Part shown: one piece after another, positions 35,420 to 42,393 of the stretch
Layout: each line of letters begins with the position of its first letter
Position numbering within the stretch: the first letter of the stretch is position 1
Assembly: GCA_040878395.1 (NCBI GenBank)
Contig: JBBDMI010000003.1
Location: 1 to 64,000, forward strand
Length of the DNA: 64,000 nucleotides
Direction of reading: 5' to 3'
Origin: Candidatus Dependentiae bacterium
Lineage (GTDB): Bacteria > Babelota > Babeliae > Babelales > Vermiphilaceae
The notes under the pieces: generated by a model
What the model saw: only the letters and a program-made list of their open reading frames with translations
What the model was told of the DNA's origin: nothing
The model's database searches: none
Translations under genes and position numbers: made by a program

Positions 35420-35966
35420 ATTTGGATTTACATTATTAGAAATTTTGATTGCCATAGCCATTGTTGCGGTTATGGCAATCGTCGTTGTTCCTAATGTTGG
35501 CAGAAAAAAGCCGGGCGCTGAGCGTAAGGCCTTTGTTGCTAAATTAAATGCATTAACGCAACTTGCTTGGCAAAATGCATTGGCGCAAAATAGATTGTAT
35601 AGAGTTTTATTTGATTTTAAAAATAAAATAGTTTCAGTTGAGCAAGAAACTAATCAAAAGGATGCGCAAGGGCAGCCAAAATTTGAGCAGACTCGCATCA
35701 CGTATTTAGATACTCAAATTGAATGGCCTGAACATTTGCAGATTAAAAATTTCTTTATTGAAGGTTTTGATGAATCCAAACGTTTTGTTGGTCGTGATAC
35801 GGGCGAAACGTGGTTTTTTGTGGTTCCGGATGGCATGACACAACGCGTTACTATTAATATTGCCGATACAGTAGATCGGTTGACCAATGGTCGACCAAGA
35901 AAAATTGGTCTTGTTTTGAATCCTTTTAATGCGCAGTTTAAAACATATGATACATTCAAAAAGTAA
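35403..35966 (+). CDS. gspH: minor pseudopilin GspH
   Basis: The 187-residue product starts at a GTG inside the gspG end. It has the class III signal G|F-T-L-L-E-I and a hydrophobic helix, then a GspH-like globular domain (A-W-Q-N-A-L-A-Q-N-R-L-Y-R-V-L-F). Minor pseudopilins form the pseudopilus tip and prime assembly. The overlaps with both neighbours point to tight operon organisation. Confidence 0.85.
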   Translation: MFGTPKFGFTLLEILIAIAIVAVMAIVVVPNVGRKKPGAERKAFVAKLNALTQLAWQNALAQNRLYRVLFDFKNKIVSVEQETNQKDAQGQPKFEQTRITYLDTQIEWPEHLQIKNFFIEGFDESKRFVGRDTGETWFFVVPDGMTQRVTINIADTVDRLTNGRPRKIGLVLNPFNAQFKTYDTFKK

Positions 35967-36489
35967 TGGTTTTACACTTATTGAAGTTCTGCTTGCAATG
36001 ACGCTTGTAGGCGTGGTTCTTACTCCTATTTATTCATTGCAAAATACTGTATTTACTAGAGTATTAAAGATGGTCAATGCTGTAGAGCGTATGTTTGTAG
36101 CTTATGATTTTTTTCTTGATGAAGAAAATGTTCTTCGACAAAATAGGAAAAAGAAAAAAGAACAAAAAAAAATAACCAAAAAAATTGATGATCCATCAAC
36201 TGAGCTTATCTATGAAGTTCAAGATGTACCTAAAGATTCAGCATTACAAAAAAATTTTAACAATCTTTACATTGAAAAAACAACATGGGATTGGCAAGAG
36301 GGAAACAAAAAGAGGTCAGATCAATTTATTAATATTTTGTTCGAACCTCCTATGCCAAAAAAACAAGAAAAAAAAGATGAAGCAAAAGATAAACCTCCTT
36401 CGGACAAGCAGGGTGATCAGGATGATAAAGAACAACAAAAAGGAACACCGCAGTCTCGTGGAGATACAGCTCGTGGAGGTAAAAAATGA
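35947..36489 (+). CDS. gspI: minor pseudopilin GspI-like, with Lys/Glu-rich tail
   Basis: The ATG at 35947 places the signal N-G|F-T-L-I-E-V properly, giving 180 residues. An earlier start at 35929 would lengthen the leader. Position and signal suggest GspI. The last 60 residues are an unusual low-complexity Lys/Glu/Asp/Gln tract (P-K-K-Q-E-K-K-D-E-A; D-D-K-E-Q-Q-K), absent from typical GspI. It overlaps gspH and gspJ. Confidence 0.75.
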   Translation: MIHSKSNGFTLIEVLLAMTLVGVVLTPIYSLQNTVFTRVLKMVNAVERMFVAYDFFLDEENVLRQNRKKKKEQKKITKKIDDPSTELIYEVQDVPKDSALQKNFNNLYIEKTTWDWQEGNKKRSDQFINILFEPPMPKKQEKKDEAKDKPPSDKQGDQDDKEQQKGTPQSRGDTARGGKK

Positions 36490-37487
36490 AATCAGGATTT
36501 ACCTTACTTGAAATTTTAATCGCCACCGCAATCTCTTCTCTATTGATGACGATTTTATTTTTTTCATATAATCAAATGAACAATGTTGTGCGATATGTGA
36601 CAGACTATACTGATATTTTTGATAGTGCAATTTTAGTTGAACAGCAAATTACAAAAGACATTGCAGGTGCATTTATTCCTGTGCAGGCAATTGAACCAAA
36701 GGCCAAAGGTCAAAAAGAGGCATCAACTGATGAACAACAACAACAATTAGAACCGGAAAAAAAAGAACAAAAACGGGCGGTTTTAAAGGATCCCTTTGTG
36801 AGCAAAAATGTGGGTAAAAATATGAGTATGCTCAGTTTTATTACAGCAAATCCAATGCGTGTTTATTGGGGCAAAAAAACTGGAGAGCCAAAGCCGAGCA
36901 TCGCTCGTGTGGTATATACATTACAAGAGGATAAGAATTCACCTAAAAATCAGCCTCGCTTTTCATTATATCGTCAAGAGGGCAAAGGGTTAGAGTTGGC
37001 TCCTTATACAAAAAAAGAGAGTTCAATTGAGAGATATTTAATTGCTGAGAATATTGAATCCTGTACTTTATCTTTTTTCGTAACGGTTGAAAAAGAGTCG
37101 GAGCAAGAAGTATCTGGAAAATCTCAAAATAATAAAGATACGTCTGAAGTTAAAAAGCAAAAAAAAGAGAAAGAGGTTGAGATTAAAACTTTTGATGATT
37201 GGCATATTAATGAAGATAAAAAAGATGCGCGTTCAAAATCAAAGTTGCCGGATATAGTTTCCATGGAAATTACTTTGGCCGATGAAGTTGGGCGTCGTAA
37301 TCGTACATTTAAGTTTGCTGTAGGCGTTGCAGCTAAGTTTACCGAAATTCCTGAACCCAAAGATCAAAATGAAAAAGAAGAAAAAAAACCTGGTCCGCAA
37401 CCAAGTAAGCAACAAGCGAAAAAAGAAGTTTTAGTGACTGGAGCAAATTCAGTGGTTCAAAATATACGTGCAATGTTCAGGACTTAA
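36486..37487 (+). CDS. gspJ: minor pseudopilin GspJ-like, with charged low-complexity inserts
   Basis: The 333-residue product begins K-S-G|F-T-L-L-E-I, a canonical pseudopilin signal. The GspJ-type body is interrupted by charged segments (E-P-E-K-K-E-Q-K; V-K-K-Q-K-K-E-K-E-V-E) and ends with another (Q-N-E-K-E-E-K-K-P-G). It is longer than usual GspJ (about 200 residues) because of these. It overlaps gspI by 4 bp (ATGA). Confidence 0.75.
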   Translation: MKSGFTLLEILIATAISSLLMTILFFSYNQMNNVVRYVTDYTDIFDSAILVEQQITKDIAGAFIPVQAIEPKAKGQKEASTDEQQQQLEPEKKEQKRAVLKDPFVSKNVGKNMSMLSFITANPMRVYWGKKTGEPKPSIARVVYTLQEDKNSPKNQPRFSLYRQEGKGLELAPYTKKESSIERYLIAENIESCTLSFFVTVEKESEQEVSGKSQNNKDTSEVKKQKKEKEVEIKTFDDWHINEDKKDARSKSKLPDIVSMEITLADEVGRRNRTFKFAVGVAAKFTEIPEPKDQNEKEEKKPGPQPSKQQAKKEVLVTGANSVVQNIRAMFRT

Positions 37488-37491
37488 ATAT

Positions 37492-38562
37492 ATGAATAAA
37501 AATAAAAAAGGCTTTGTGCTCATTTTTAGTTTAATGCTCATTTTTTTATGTATGTTTTTAGTTATGTACATTACCAATCGTGGGACAACATTTGTTCCCT
37601 ATGCAACAATTGCTATTGAAAGAAAGCAAGCTTATATTCTTGCTCAAAGTGGTGTGCAGCTAGCAATCAGTCAAATTATTGCACCAAAGGTACAACAAAA
37701 AAAAGAAACAAAAGAGGATGAAAAAAAGAAGGAGCCATCTGAAGAGGAACAAGTAAAAGATATGCTTACGGTTATTTTGCCCACTTTAAATCGGTGGCAA
37801 GAGATAAAACTCACTGAAAATATTGAGGGTATTGATGCTACGATTAAATTTTGTATCATGTGTGAAAATGGTAAGTTTAATCTAAACTCTTTTTATGACT
37901 TTAAAAGTAAAAAATTTATCAATTTGATAAAAGATGCTGATAGTAAAAAAGCGGCGCAAGATATTTTCAAAACAGTTAAAACTGTTATGGGAGGTAAAGA
38001 GTTATTTGGCTCTTTTGAACAGCAACTGAAGAATCGTGATATATTCTTCAATGATGCAACTGAGCTGCTCACATCTGCATTTGAACCATTTAAAAATGCA
38101 TTGTTCTATGAGCCACCGTCAGGTGACAAAGAGGGGGGTAAAATAAAGCAACCTGTTTATCTTATGGATCTGTTTACTGTCTGGACCTCAAACCCCCAAA
38201 TTAATCCATGGTTGATGTCAGATTCAGTATCAGCTGTGTTTAATTTCAAGCGTGCGCAACCTGGAGACACACAAGAAAGAAAAAAGGTAGTTGCACAATG
38301 GCTGAAACCATTTAAACTTAAAGCTCAGTGGCAAAAAGATTGGAATAGCCAATTATCGTCACTTTATGGAAAAGAATATAATAGTATACCCAAAAGTTTA
38401 CAGCCGTTTTTGAGCAGTACGTTTGAAGCAAACGTTTTTTCTATTTTAACTTATGCAACCGTAGGTCGTGTTACACAGCGCTTACTTACTATTGTTGAAC
38501 GTTTACCATCAAAGGATGATGATCCTGAAGATGTTGTAATAAAAAAAGTTTACTGGCTGTGA
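37492..38562 (+). CDS. gspK: minor pseudopilin GspK
   Basis: The ATG at 37492 gives 356 residues with signal K-K-G|F-V-L-I-F-S. The missing Glu at +5 is normal for GspK, the tip subunit. The large helical body (N-L-N-S-F-Y-D-F and later L-F-T-V-W-T-S-N-P-Q-I-N motifs) fits the GspK family. A Lys/Glu-rich insert (K-K-E-T-K-E-D-E-K-K-K-E) follows the first helix, like those in gspI and gspJ. Confidence 0.85.
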   Translation: MNKNKKGFVLIFSLMLIFLCMFLVMYITNRGTTFVPYATIAIERKQAYILAQSGVQLAISQIIAPKVQQKKETKEDEKKKEPSEEEQVKDMLTVILPTLNRWQEIKLTENIEGIDATIKFCIMCENGKFNLNSFYDFKSKKFINLIKDADSKKAAQDIFKTVKTVMGGKELFGSFEQQLKNRDIFFNDATELLTSAFEPFKNALFYEPPSGDKEGGKIKQPVYLMDLFTVWTSNPQINPWLMSDSVSAVFNFKRAQPGDTQERKKVVAQWLKPFKLKAQWQKDWNSQLSSLYGKEYNSIPKSLQPFLSSTFEANVFSILTYATVGRVTQRLLTIVERLPSKDDDPEDVVIKKVYWL

Positions 38563-38581
38563 TCTTTGTTAAGGAACAACT

Positions 38582-40057
38582 TTGCGATATACCCGAGAAA
38601 CGAAGGTCGGCATTTTTGTTTTGGCTGCAATTGCAGTATTTGGCTATATGAGTTTTTATCTTGGTATGTTTCGTTTTGATCATGATCAATATGTTCGTCA
38701 TACCTTGTATTTTCAAGATATCTCAGGATTGCTCAAAAAAGCTGAAGTAAAAATAGCCGGTGTCAATATTGGTTGGATTCATGATATTTCATTAGTTGAT
38801 AAAGATGGCATGTGTGCACGTGCTGATGTTATGATTGATAAAGCTTATCATTTGTATCAAGATGCATATGGCGTTGTGCGTCAAGAGGGCATTATAGGGC
38901 CGGTTTATCTTGAAATTGTGCCGGGTGATCCATCGTTGCCGCAACTTATGCCGGGAAGCTCATTGGTCCGTCCGCAGACAGAGCCTGCTTCGGTCGATGA
39001 ATTGATGCGGAGTTTTAAAGATATTGCAACAGAGATACATGAAATTGCAAAGTCAGTAAAAGATGCATTAGGCACAGATCAGCAGGTTAATGAAATAACA
39101 CATGTTGTCTCAGGGGTAAACCATGTAGTTGATCAGCTTAACACACAAGTGTTGCCCGCATTTACTGAAAGTGTACAAAATATTGCTCAAGTTATTGATC
39201 GTGATTTTGGTCGGTTCGCACAACGAGCAGAAGAAACTGCTGATTGTCTCGATGCGGCATCGGATCATATGGTACAAGGATTCGAAGAGGTCAATGCAAT
39301 TGCGCGAGACATTAATGCCGGCAATGGCTTTATGGGTAAAATGATGCAGGATGAACAGATCTATAACAATGTTCGTTTTTGCACAGATCAAGTTGCACAT
39401 GCTTTTGACAAATTTTCTGATCTTTATTTTACGTATGATGGTCATGTTGAGAATATGTTCGAACAGGCTTCATTTTCATGCTTTAAAAATGCTAAAGGGA
39501 TTTTTAATGTGCGTATTTATCCGCGGCCTGATTATTTTTATTTAGTTGGTGTAACGACTTCTCAGCAGGGTTACATTCGTAGAACAACAACATTGAGAGA
39601 TTTCACGGATGACTGTTTTAATGAAGTATGCTCGGATGAGCAGCTTCCTGAATGGGCAAAATATCAATATATTTTCAATGAAAACAGGCAACGCATAAAG
39701 CGCAATGCATTTAAAGTTGATTTACAGTTTGGTAAAGTGTTCAATTATGTTGCATTGCGTGCCGGTTTGATTGAAGGAACCGGCGGATTTGCGGCCGATC
39801 TTTTTGTGCCATACTCTGATCGCATTGGATTGATTTCTACCTTTAAAATGTATGATTTCAGAGGGCAAAATCGCATTGACGATGAACGACCGCACCTCAA
39901 ATGGATCAATCGTATTTTCTTATTCGATACGGTTTATATCGCATTTGGTTTTGATGATTTTGTCAGTAAATGTGACAAATCAGTTTTCCTTGGTGCCGGT
40001 TTTAGATTTGGCGATGAAGATATCAAATACTTATTGCCAAATTTTGTAGGGACTTAA
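38582..40057 (+). CDS. mlaD: MlaD-family (MCE domain) protein
   Basis: The 491-residue product starts at TTG, with AAGGAA upstream and no nearer ATG that keeps the N-terminus. A membrane anchor (V-G-I-F-V-L-A-A-I-A) precedes an MCE domain (F-Q-D-I-S-G-L-L-K-K-A-E-V-K-I-A-G-V, then G-P-V-Y-L-E-I). A long helical region and a C-terminal beta region end F-V-G-T. MCE proteins form hexameric lipid shuttles in the periplasm with an MlaE/MlaF ABC transporter, which is not seen here. The last 75-108 bp of this gene are repeated at 41734-41841 and 43638-43712. Confidence 0.88.
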   Translation: MRYTRETKVGIFVLAAIAVFGYMSFYLGMFRFDHDQYVRHTLYFQDISGLLKKAEVKIAGVNIGWIHDISLVDKDGMCARADVMIDKAYHLYQDAYGVVRQEGIIGPVYLEIVPGDPSLPQLMPGSSLVRPQTEPASVDELMRSFKDIATEIHEIAKSVKDALGTDQQVNEITHVVSGVNHVVDQLNTQVLPAFTESVQNIAQVIDRDFGRFAQRAEETADCLDAASDHMVQGFEEVNAIARDINAGNGFMGKMMQDEQIYNNVRFCTDQVAHAFDKFSDLYFTYDGHVENMFEQASFSCFKNAKGIFNVRIYPRPDYFYLVGVTTSQQGYIRRTTTLRDFTDDCFNEVCSDEQLPEWAKYQYIFNENRQRIKRNAFKVDLQFGKVFNYVALRAGLIEGTGGFAADLFVPYSDRIGLISTFKMYDFRGQNRIDDERPHLKWINRIFLFDTVYIAFGFDDFVSKCDKSVFLGAGFRFGDEDIKYLLPNFVGT

Positions 40058-40060
40058 AAA

Positions 40061-40091
40061 AATAGAGCTCTATAAAATGTAGAGCTCTATT
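40061..40091. terminator. bidirectional terminator hairpin after mlaD
   Basis: Perfect 12-bp arms (AATAGAGCTCTA and complement) surround a 7-nt loop. The hairpin lies between convergent mlaD and the exported peptide gene 1. Versions of the same hairpin follow the tail copies at 41842 and 43713. Confidence 0.8.
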
Positions 40092-40098
40092 GATTGAT

Positions 40099-40359
40099 TT
40101 AGCCTTGAGTCTCTTGGTAGTCTCCTCGCACTATTTGATTAGGATGACCTCCTCGCACTAATGGACGATTCATTCTTTCATCTCGTGGACTCACGTACCC
40201 GCCTCTTGTTATAACTAAATTGCCTAAACTTCCATACTTAGCCCCAGTTAGTTCTTTTTTATTACCTTGAGGTAGAGATTGTTTAAGCTGGGTGCCCAAT
40301 TTTGATGCAAATACGCCAGATGTTATGCACAGCAATGACAACATTAATAGTTTCTTCAT
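40099..40359 (-). CDS. exported hypervariable peptide 1 of the island
   Basis: The 86-residue product has a signal peptide (M-K-K-L-L-M-L-S-L-L-C-I-T, cleavage after V-F-A) nearly identical, also in its DNA, to those of the genes at 41230, 41886 and 43815. The mature part of about 67 residues is basic and Gly-rich, unrelated to the other three, and ends E-T-Q-G. AGGAAA precedes the ATG. Upstream lies a conserved promoter block with a 10-G tract. A secreted effector, adhesin fragment or toxin peptide would fit, but the function is unknown. Confidence 0.75.
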   Translation of the reverse strand: MKKLLMLSLLCITSGVFASKLGTQLKQSLPQGNKKELTGAKYGSLGNLVITRGGYVSPRDERMNRPLVRGGHPNQIVRGDYQETQG

Positions 40360-40388
40360 ATTCGTTTCCTTTTTTATGAAGGTTTGTA

Positions 40389-40545
40389 TATTTACGTATC
40401 TAACCTTATGTTATCAATTGGGGGGGGGGTGAATGCAATGATTTGATTGAAAAGTCATGATTTACAGGGAAAAATGATCAAAATAGGTGTCTCTTTTTAC
40501 TGACAATTCATGCTGATTTAAAGTGCAATTTTACATCAGTATGAA
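40389..40545 (-). promoter_or_regulatory. promoter block 1 with 10-G tract
   Basis: On the minus strand TTGATA (40412-40417) and TAAATA (40389-40394) are spaced 17 bp. Two bases outside the -35 box is a run of ten G on the plus strand (40420-40429), followed by a conserved box of about 70 bp including GATTTACAGGGA. The same order recurs at 41526, 42158 and 44141. Such homopolymer runs are prone to slippage; a length change would alter the spacing between the -35 box and the upstream box. Confidence 0.65.
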
Positions 40546-40547
40546 TT
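40505..40547. terminator. conserved hairpin in block 1
   Basis: Arms starting at 40505 and ending at 40547 pair imperfectly. The equivalent hairpin in block 2 (41645-41687) is a perfect 18-bp stem. At the sixth pair a G-C in copy 2 is A-T in copy 1, a compensatory change, so the stem may be under selection. It may separate the peptide promoter from the RHH/RelE promoter. Confidence 0.5.
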
Positions 40548-40580
40548 CCTTATTGTTTAATCATATCTATTTTGAGCTCG

Positions 40581-40610
40581 TTGACACAAAGTGTGCAAAA
40601 GTGATACACT
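40581..40610 (+). promoter_or_regulatory. promoter and possible operator of the RHH/RelE pair
   Basis: TTGACA and TACACT are spaced 18 bp. An interrupted palindrome (ACAAAGTGT ... ACACTTATTTGT) overlaps both boxes, the usual place for autoregulation by an RHH antitoxin. It lies 46 bp before the antitoxin start. Confidence 0.65.
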
Positions 40611-40656
40611 TATTTGTATGATAAGTAAAGGTTGTTTCATGCATTGAGGAGTGAAT

Positions 40657-40878
40657 ATGCCAACTAATAAACCACGGTTTAATATCACCATGGAGCCGGA
40701 AATGGCAGATCATTTGAATAAATTAGCAAAAAAGAGATCAATTTCAGCTTCAAAGTTGGTGCAAGAGTTGGTTGCTGATGCTTTAGATCGTTATGAAGAT
40801 ATGGCGCTTTCAGAATTGGCAGATGAGCGCGAAACAGTGACTCAAAAAGTTGTTGCGCATGATGATGTTTGGAAATAA
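40657..40878 (+). CDS. ribbon-helix-helix antitoxin
   Basis: The 73-residue product starts at an ATG six bases after GAGGA. It has an N-terminal strand (R-F-N-I-T-M-E-P-E) followed by two helices (A-D-H-L-N-K-L-A-K-K; S-A-S-K-L-V-Q-E-L-V), the CopG/RHH DNA-binding fold. The acidic C-terminus would bind the toxin. It overlaps the RelE gene by about 20 bp and has its own promoter with a palindromic operator. Confidence 0.78.
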   Translation: MPTNKPRFNITMEPEMADHLNKLAKKRSISASKLVQELVADALDRYEDMALSELADERETVTQKVVAHDDVWK

Positions 40879-41146
40879 AACAAAGTTATTTGCGATAGTA
40901 TACTTGGCAGATGTGCAGAAAAAGGATATTCCATCGCTGCCTGCATCGGCAAAAAAAATGATCCAAAAAGCGATTGAACAACGATTAATGATTGATCCGA
41001 TCGGATACGGCAAGCCATTGCGTTATAGTTTGAAAGGGTATCGCAGATTGCGTGTTGCTGATTACCGCGTGGTATATAAAATTGATCAAGAAAAAGCTCA
41101 AGTTATTGTTATTGCAATTAAACATCGTAAACAAGTGTATGATTAA
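40859..41146 (+). CDS. RelE/ParE-family toxin
   Basis: The 95-residue product (from the first of three in-frame ATGs) has the RelE-type C-terminal pattern: P-L-R-Y-S-L-K-G-Y-R-R-L-R-V-A-D-Y-R-V-V-Y, then V-I-V-I-A-I-K-H-R-K-Q-V-Y. RelE toxins cut mRNA in the ribosome, while ParE members poison gyrase; the basic R-x-x-R core and H-R-K-Q-V-Y end favour a RelE-like role. It is coupled to the RHH antitoxin upstream. Confidence 0.82.
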   Translation: MMMFGNKTKLFAIVYLADVQKKDIPSLPASAKKMIQKAIEQRLMIDPIGYGKPLRYSLKGYRRLRVADYRVVYKIDQEKAQVIVIAIKHRKQVYD

Positions 41147-41171
41147 AAATGTTTTGTTACGGAGTAAAGAG

Positions 41172-41195
41172 CCAAATTTTATAGAGACATAAAAA
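41172..41195 (+). repeat. degenerate mlaD tail copy (boundary B)
   Basis: CCAAATTTTATAGAGACATAA resembles the last 21 bases of mlaD (CCAAATTTTGTAGGGACTTAA), with three differences. It lies immediately before a terminator hairpin and an exported peptide gene, exactly where the longer tails C and D lie in their units. Confidence 0.55.
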
Positions 41196-41227
41196 GGGAA
41201 TGCAATGATTTATGCATTCCCTTTTTT
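41191..41227. terminator. bidirectional terminator between RelE and peptide 2
   Basis: GGGAATGCA pairs with TGCATTCCC, extended by A and T runs on both sides, around an 8-nt loop. The A-rich left and T-rich right flanks fit termination in both directions. Confidence 0.85.
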
Positions 41228-41229
41228 AT

Positions 41230-41496
41230 TTAGCCTTGCTGCTTTTTTTTCTCTGCATATTGTCTATCAAAAGCTGCAATAGCTGCATTAGGGTCATACT
41301 TAGTAGCAGATCCGCTTTTTCCGTATTTAGCGTCTCTTGCAGCTATTGCCCGTCTATACTGCTCATCACCAGTGATGGACTCGTGCATCGCATTAAGATT
41401 TCTACCTACTACTTCAACCCGCACTGTTCCTGCTGTTCCTCCTGCAAATGCACCAACTGTTACACACAGCAACGACAATATTAATAGTTTCTTCAT
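41230..41496 (-). CDS. exported hypervariable peptide 2 of the island
   Basis: The 88-residue product has the shared signal peptide (M-K-K-L-L-I-L-S-L-L-C-V-T, cleavage after A-F-A). The mature part of about 70 residues is charged and helical (Y-R-R-A-I-A-A-R-D-A-K-Y) and ends K-Q-Q-G. It is unrelated to the mature parts of peptides 1, 3 and 4. Its upstream block carries the longest G tract (12). Confidence 0.75.
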   Translation of the reverse strand: MKKLLILSLLCVTVGAFAGGTAGTVRVEVVGRNLNAMHESITGDEQYRRAIAARDAKYGKSGSATKYDPNAAIAAFDRQYAEKKKQQG

Positions 41497-41525
41497 ATTC
41501 GTTTCCTTTTGTATGAAGGTTTATA

Positions 41526-41641
41526 TATTTACGTATCTAACTTTATGTTATCAATTGGGGGGGGGGGGTGAAAGCAATGATTTGATTGAAAAGTCTTCAT
41601 TTACAGGGAAAAATGATCAAAATAGGGTGTCTCTTTTTACT
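41526..41641 (-). promoter_or_regulatory. promoter block 2 with 12-G tract
   Basis: TTGATA (41549-41554) and TAAATA (41526-41531) are spaced 17 bp on the minus strand. Twelve consecutive G occupy 41557-41568. The following box up to about 41640 is almost identical to blocks 1 and 4. No cargo gene follows this unit; the next mlaD tail begins at 41734. Confidence 0.65.
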
Positions 41642-41644
41642 GAT

Positions 41645-41687
41645 AATTCGTGCTGATTTAAAGTGCAATTTTAAATCAGCACGAATT
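41645..41687. terminator. perfect 18-bp hairpin in block 2
   Basis: AATTCGTGCTGATTTAAA pairs perfectly with its complement across a 7-nt loop. Homologous to the hairpin at 40505-40547, with one compensatory base-pair change. It is followed by ATTT but no long T run. Confidence 0.6.
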
Positions 41688-41733
41688 ATTTGCTGTTTAA
41701 TCATATAAAGTTCCAATGAGCGTTGCGCTTTAG

Positions 41734-41841
41734 TTTGATGATTTTATTGGCAAGTGTGACAAATCAGTTTTCCTTGGTGTCGGTTTTAGATTTGGTGATG
41801 AAGATATCAAATACTTATTGCCAAATTTTGTAGGAACTTAA
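41734..41841 (+). repeat. mlaD 3'-end duplicate (boundary C, 108 bp)
   Basis: This aligns without gaps to the last 108 bp of mlaD (39950-40057), with differences mainly at its left end. The reading frame is preserved to the stop (F-D-D-F-I-G-K-C-D-K-S-V-F-L-G-V), but a TAG immediately precedes it and there is no start. It is followed by a terminator hairpin and an exported peptide gene, as after mlaD itself. Confidence 0.93.
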
Positions 41842-41879
41842 AAAAGGGAGCTCTATGTTTTTTAGAACTCCCTTTTTTT
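41842..41879. terminator. terminator after mlaD tail C
   Basis: GGGAGCTCTA pairs with TAGAACTCCC (one mismatch), with A and T runs on the flanks. The sequence is a variant of the hairpins after mlaD and tail D. Confidence 0.8.
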
Positions 41880-41885
41880 AATGAA

Positions 41886-42128
41886 TTAACCTTGACTGTA
41901 GTTTTGACGAGTTATTGATATTGAGTTACTTGGGGCTGGTTCCATTCCCGCTGGAATATCTGACCTAGTGCCATATTCAGTCTTACCAGTTTTTGGGTTT
42001 CTCCAACTATATATTTGGACACCATGTATTTCTTTTGCGCGTTGATCGCCAGGAGCTTTGTTAGGAAGTAGGGATGCAAATGCACCAACTGTTACACACA
42101 GCAATGACAACATTAATAGTTTCTTCAT
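41886..42128 (-). CDS. exported hypervariable peptide 3 of the island
   Basis: The 80-residue product has the shared signal peptide (M-K-K-L-L-M-L-S-L-L-C-V-T, cleavage after A-F-A). The mature part of about 62 residues (K-E-I-H-G-V-Q-I-Y-S-W-R-N) is unrelated to the others but also ends in Q-G (N-Y-S-Q-G). The upstream block has a 9-G tract. Confidence 0.75.
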   Translation of the reverse strand: MKKLLMLSLLCVTVGAFASLLPNKAPGDQRAKEIHGVQIYSWRNPKTGKTEYGTRSDIPAGMEPAPSNSISITRQNYSQG

Positions 42129-42157
42129 ATTCGTTTCCTTTTTTATGAAGGTTTGTA

Positions 42158-42250
42158 TGTTTACGTATCTAACCTTATGTTATCAATTGGGGGGGGGTGA
42201 ATGCAATGATTTGTGTGAGAATCCATGATTTACAGGGAAAAGTGGGCTAT
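42158..42250 (-). promoter_or_regulatory. promoter block 3 with 9-G tract
   Basis: TTGATA (42181-42186) and TAAACA (42158-42163) are spaced 17 bp. Nine G occupy 42189-42197. The upstream box is the most diverged of the four G-tract blocks, but GATTTACAGGGA is kept. Confidence 0.6.
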
Positions 42251-42263
42251 CTTTTTATAGTAA

Positions 42264-42292
42264 TTGTAAAAAATAACAGCAGCTGATATAAT
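42264..42292 (+). promoter_or_regulatory. promoter for DUF4143 ATPase copy 3
   Basis: TTGTAA and a perfect TATAAT are spaced 17 bp, about 100 bp before the ATPase ATG. Another TATAAT lies nearer to the gene, near 42340. Confidence 0.5.
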
Positions 42293-42393
42293 TTACAAAA
42301 AATGATTAAGATAAGAAAATCTTTGAATGCAAAAATATAATATGGATATTTTTACTTAGTCTTATATCTATTGGCGATTTACAGGGAGGTTAT

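Noticed and set aside
38582-40057. mlaD as a frameshifted or incomplete gene because of its TTG start
   Set aside because: The N-terminal membrane anchor and MCE domain follow directly from the TTG, and AAGGAA lies at a normal distance; a TTG start is sufficient.
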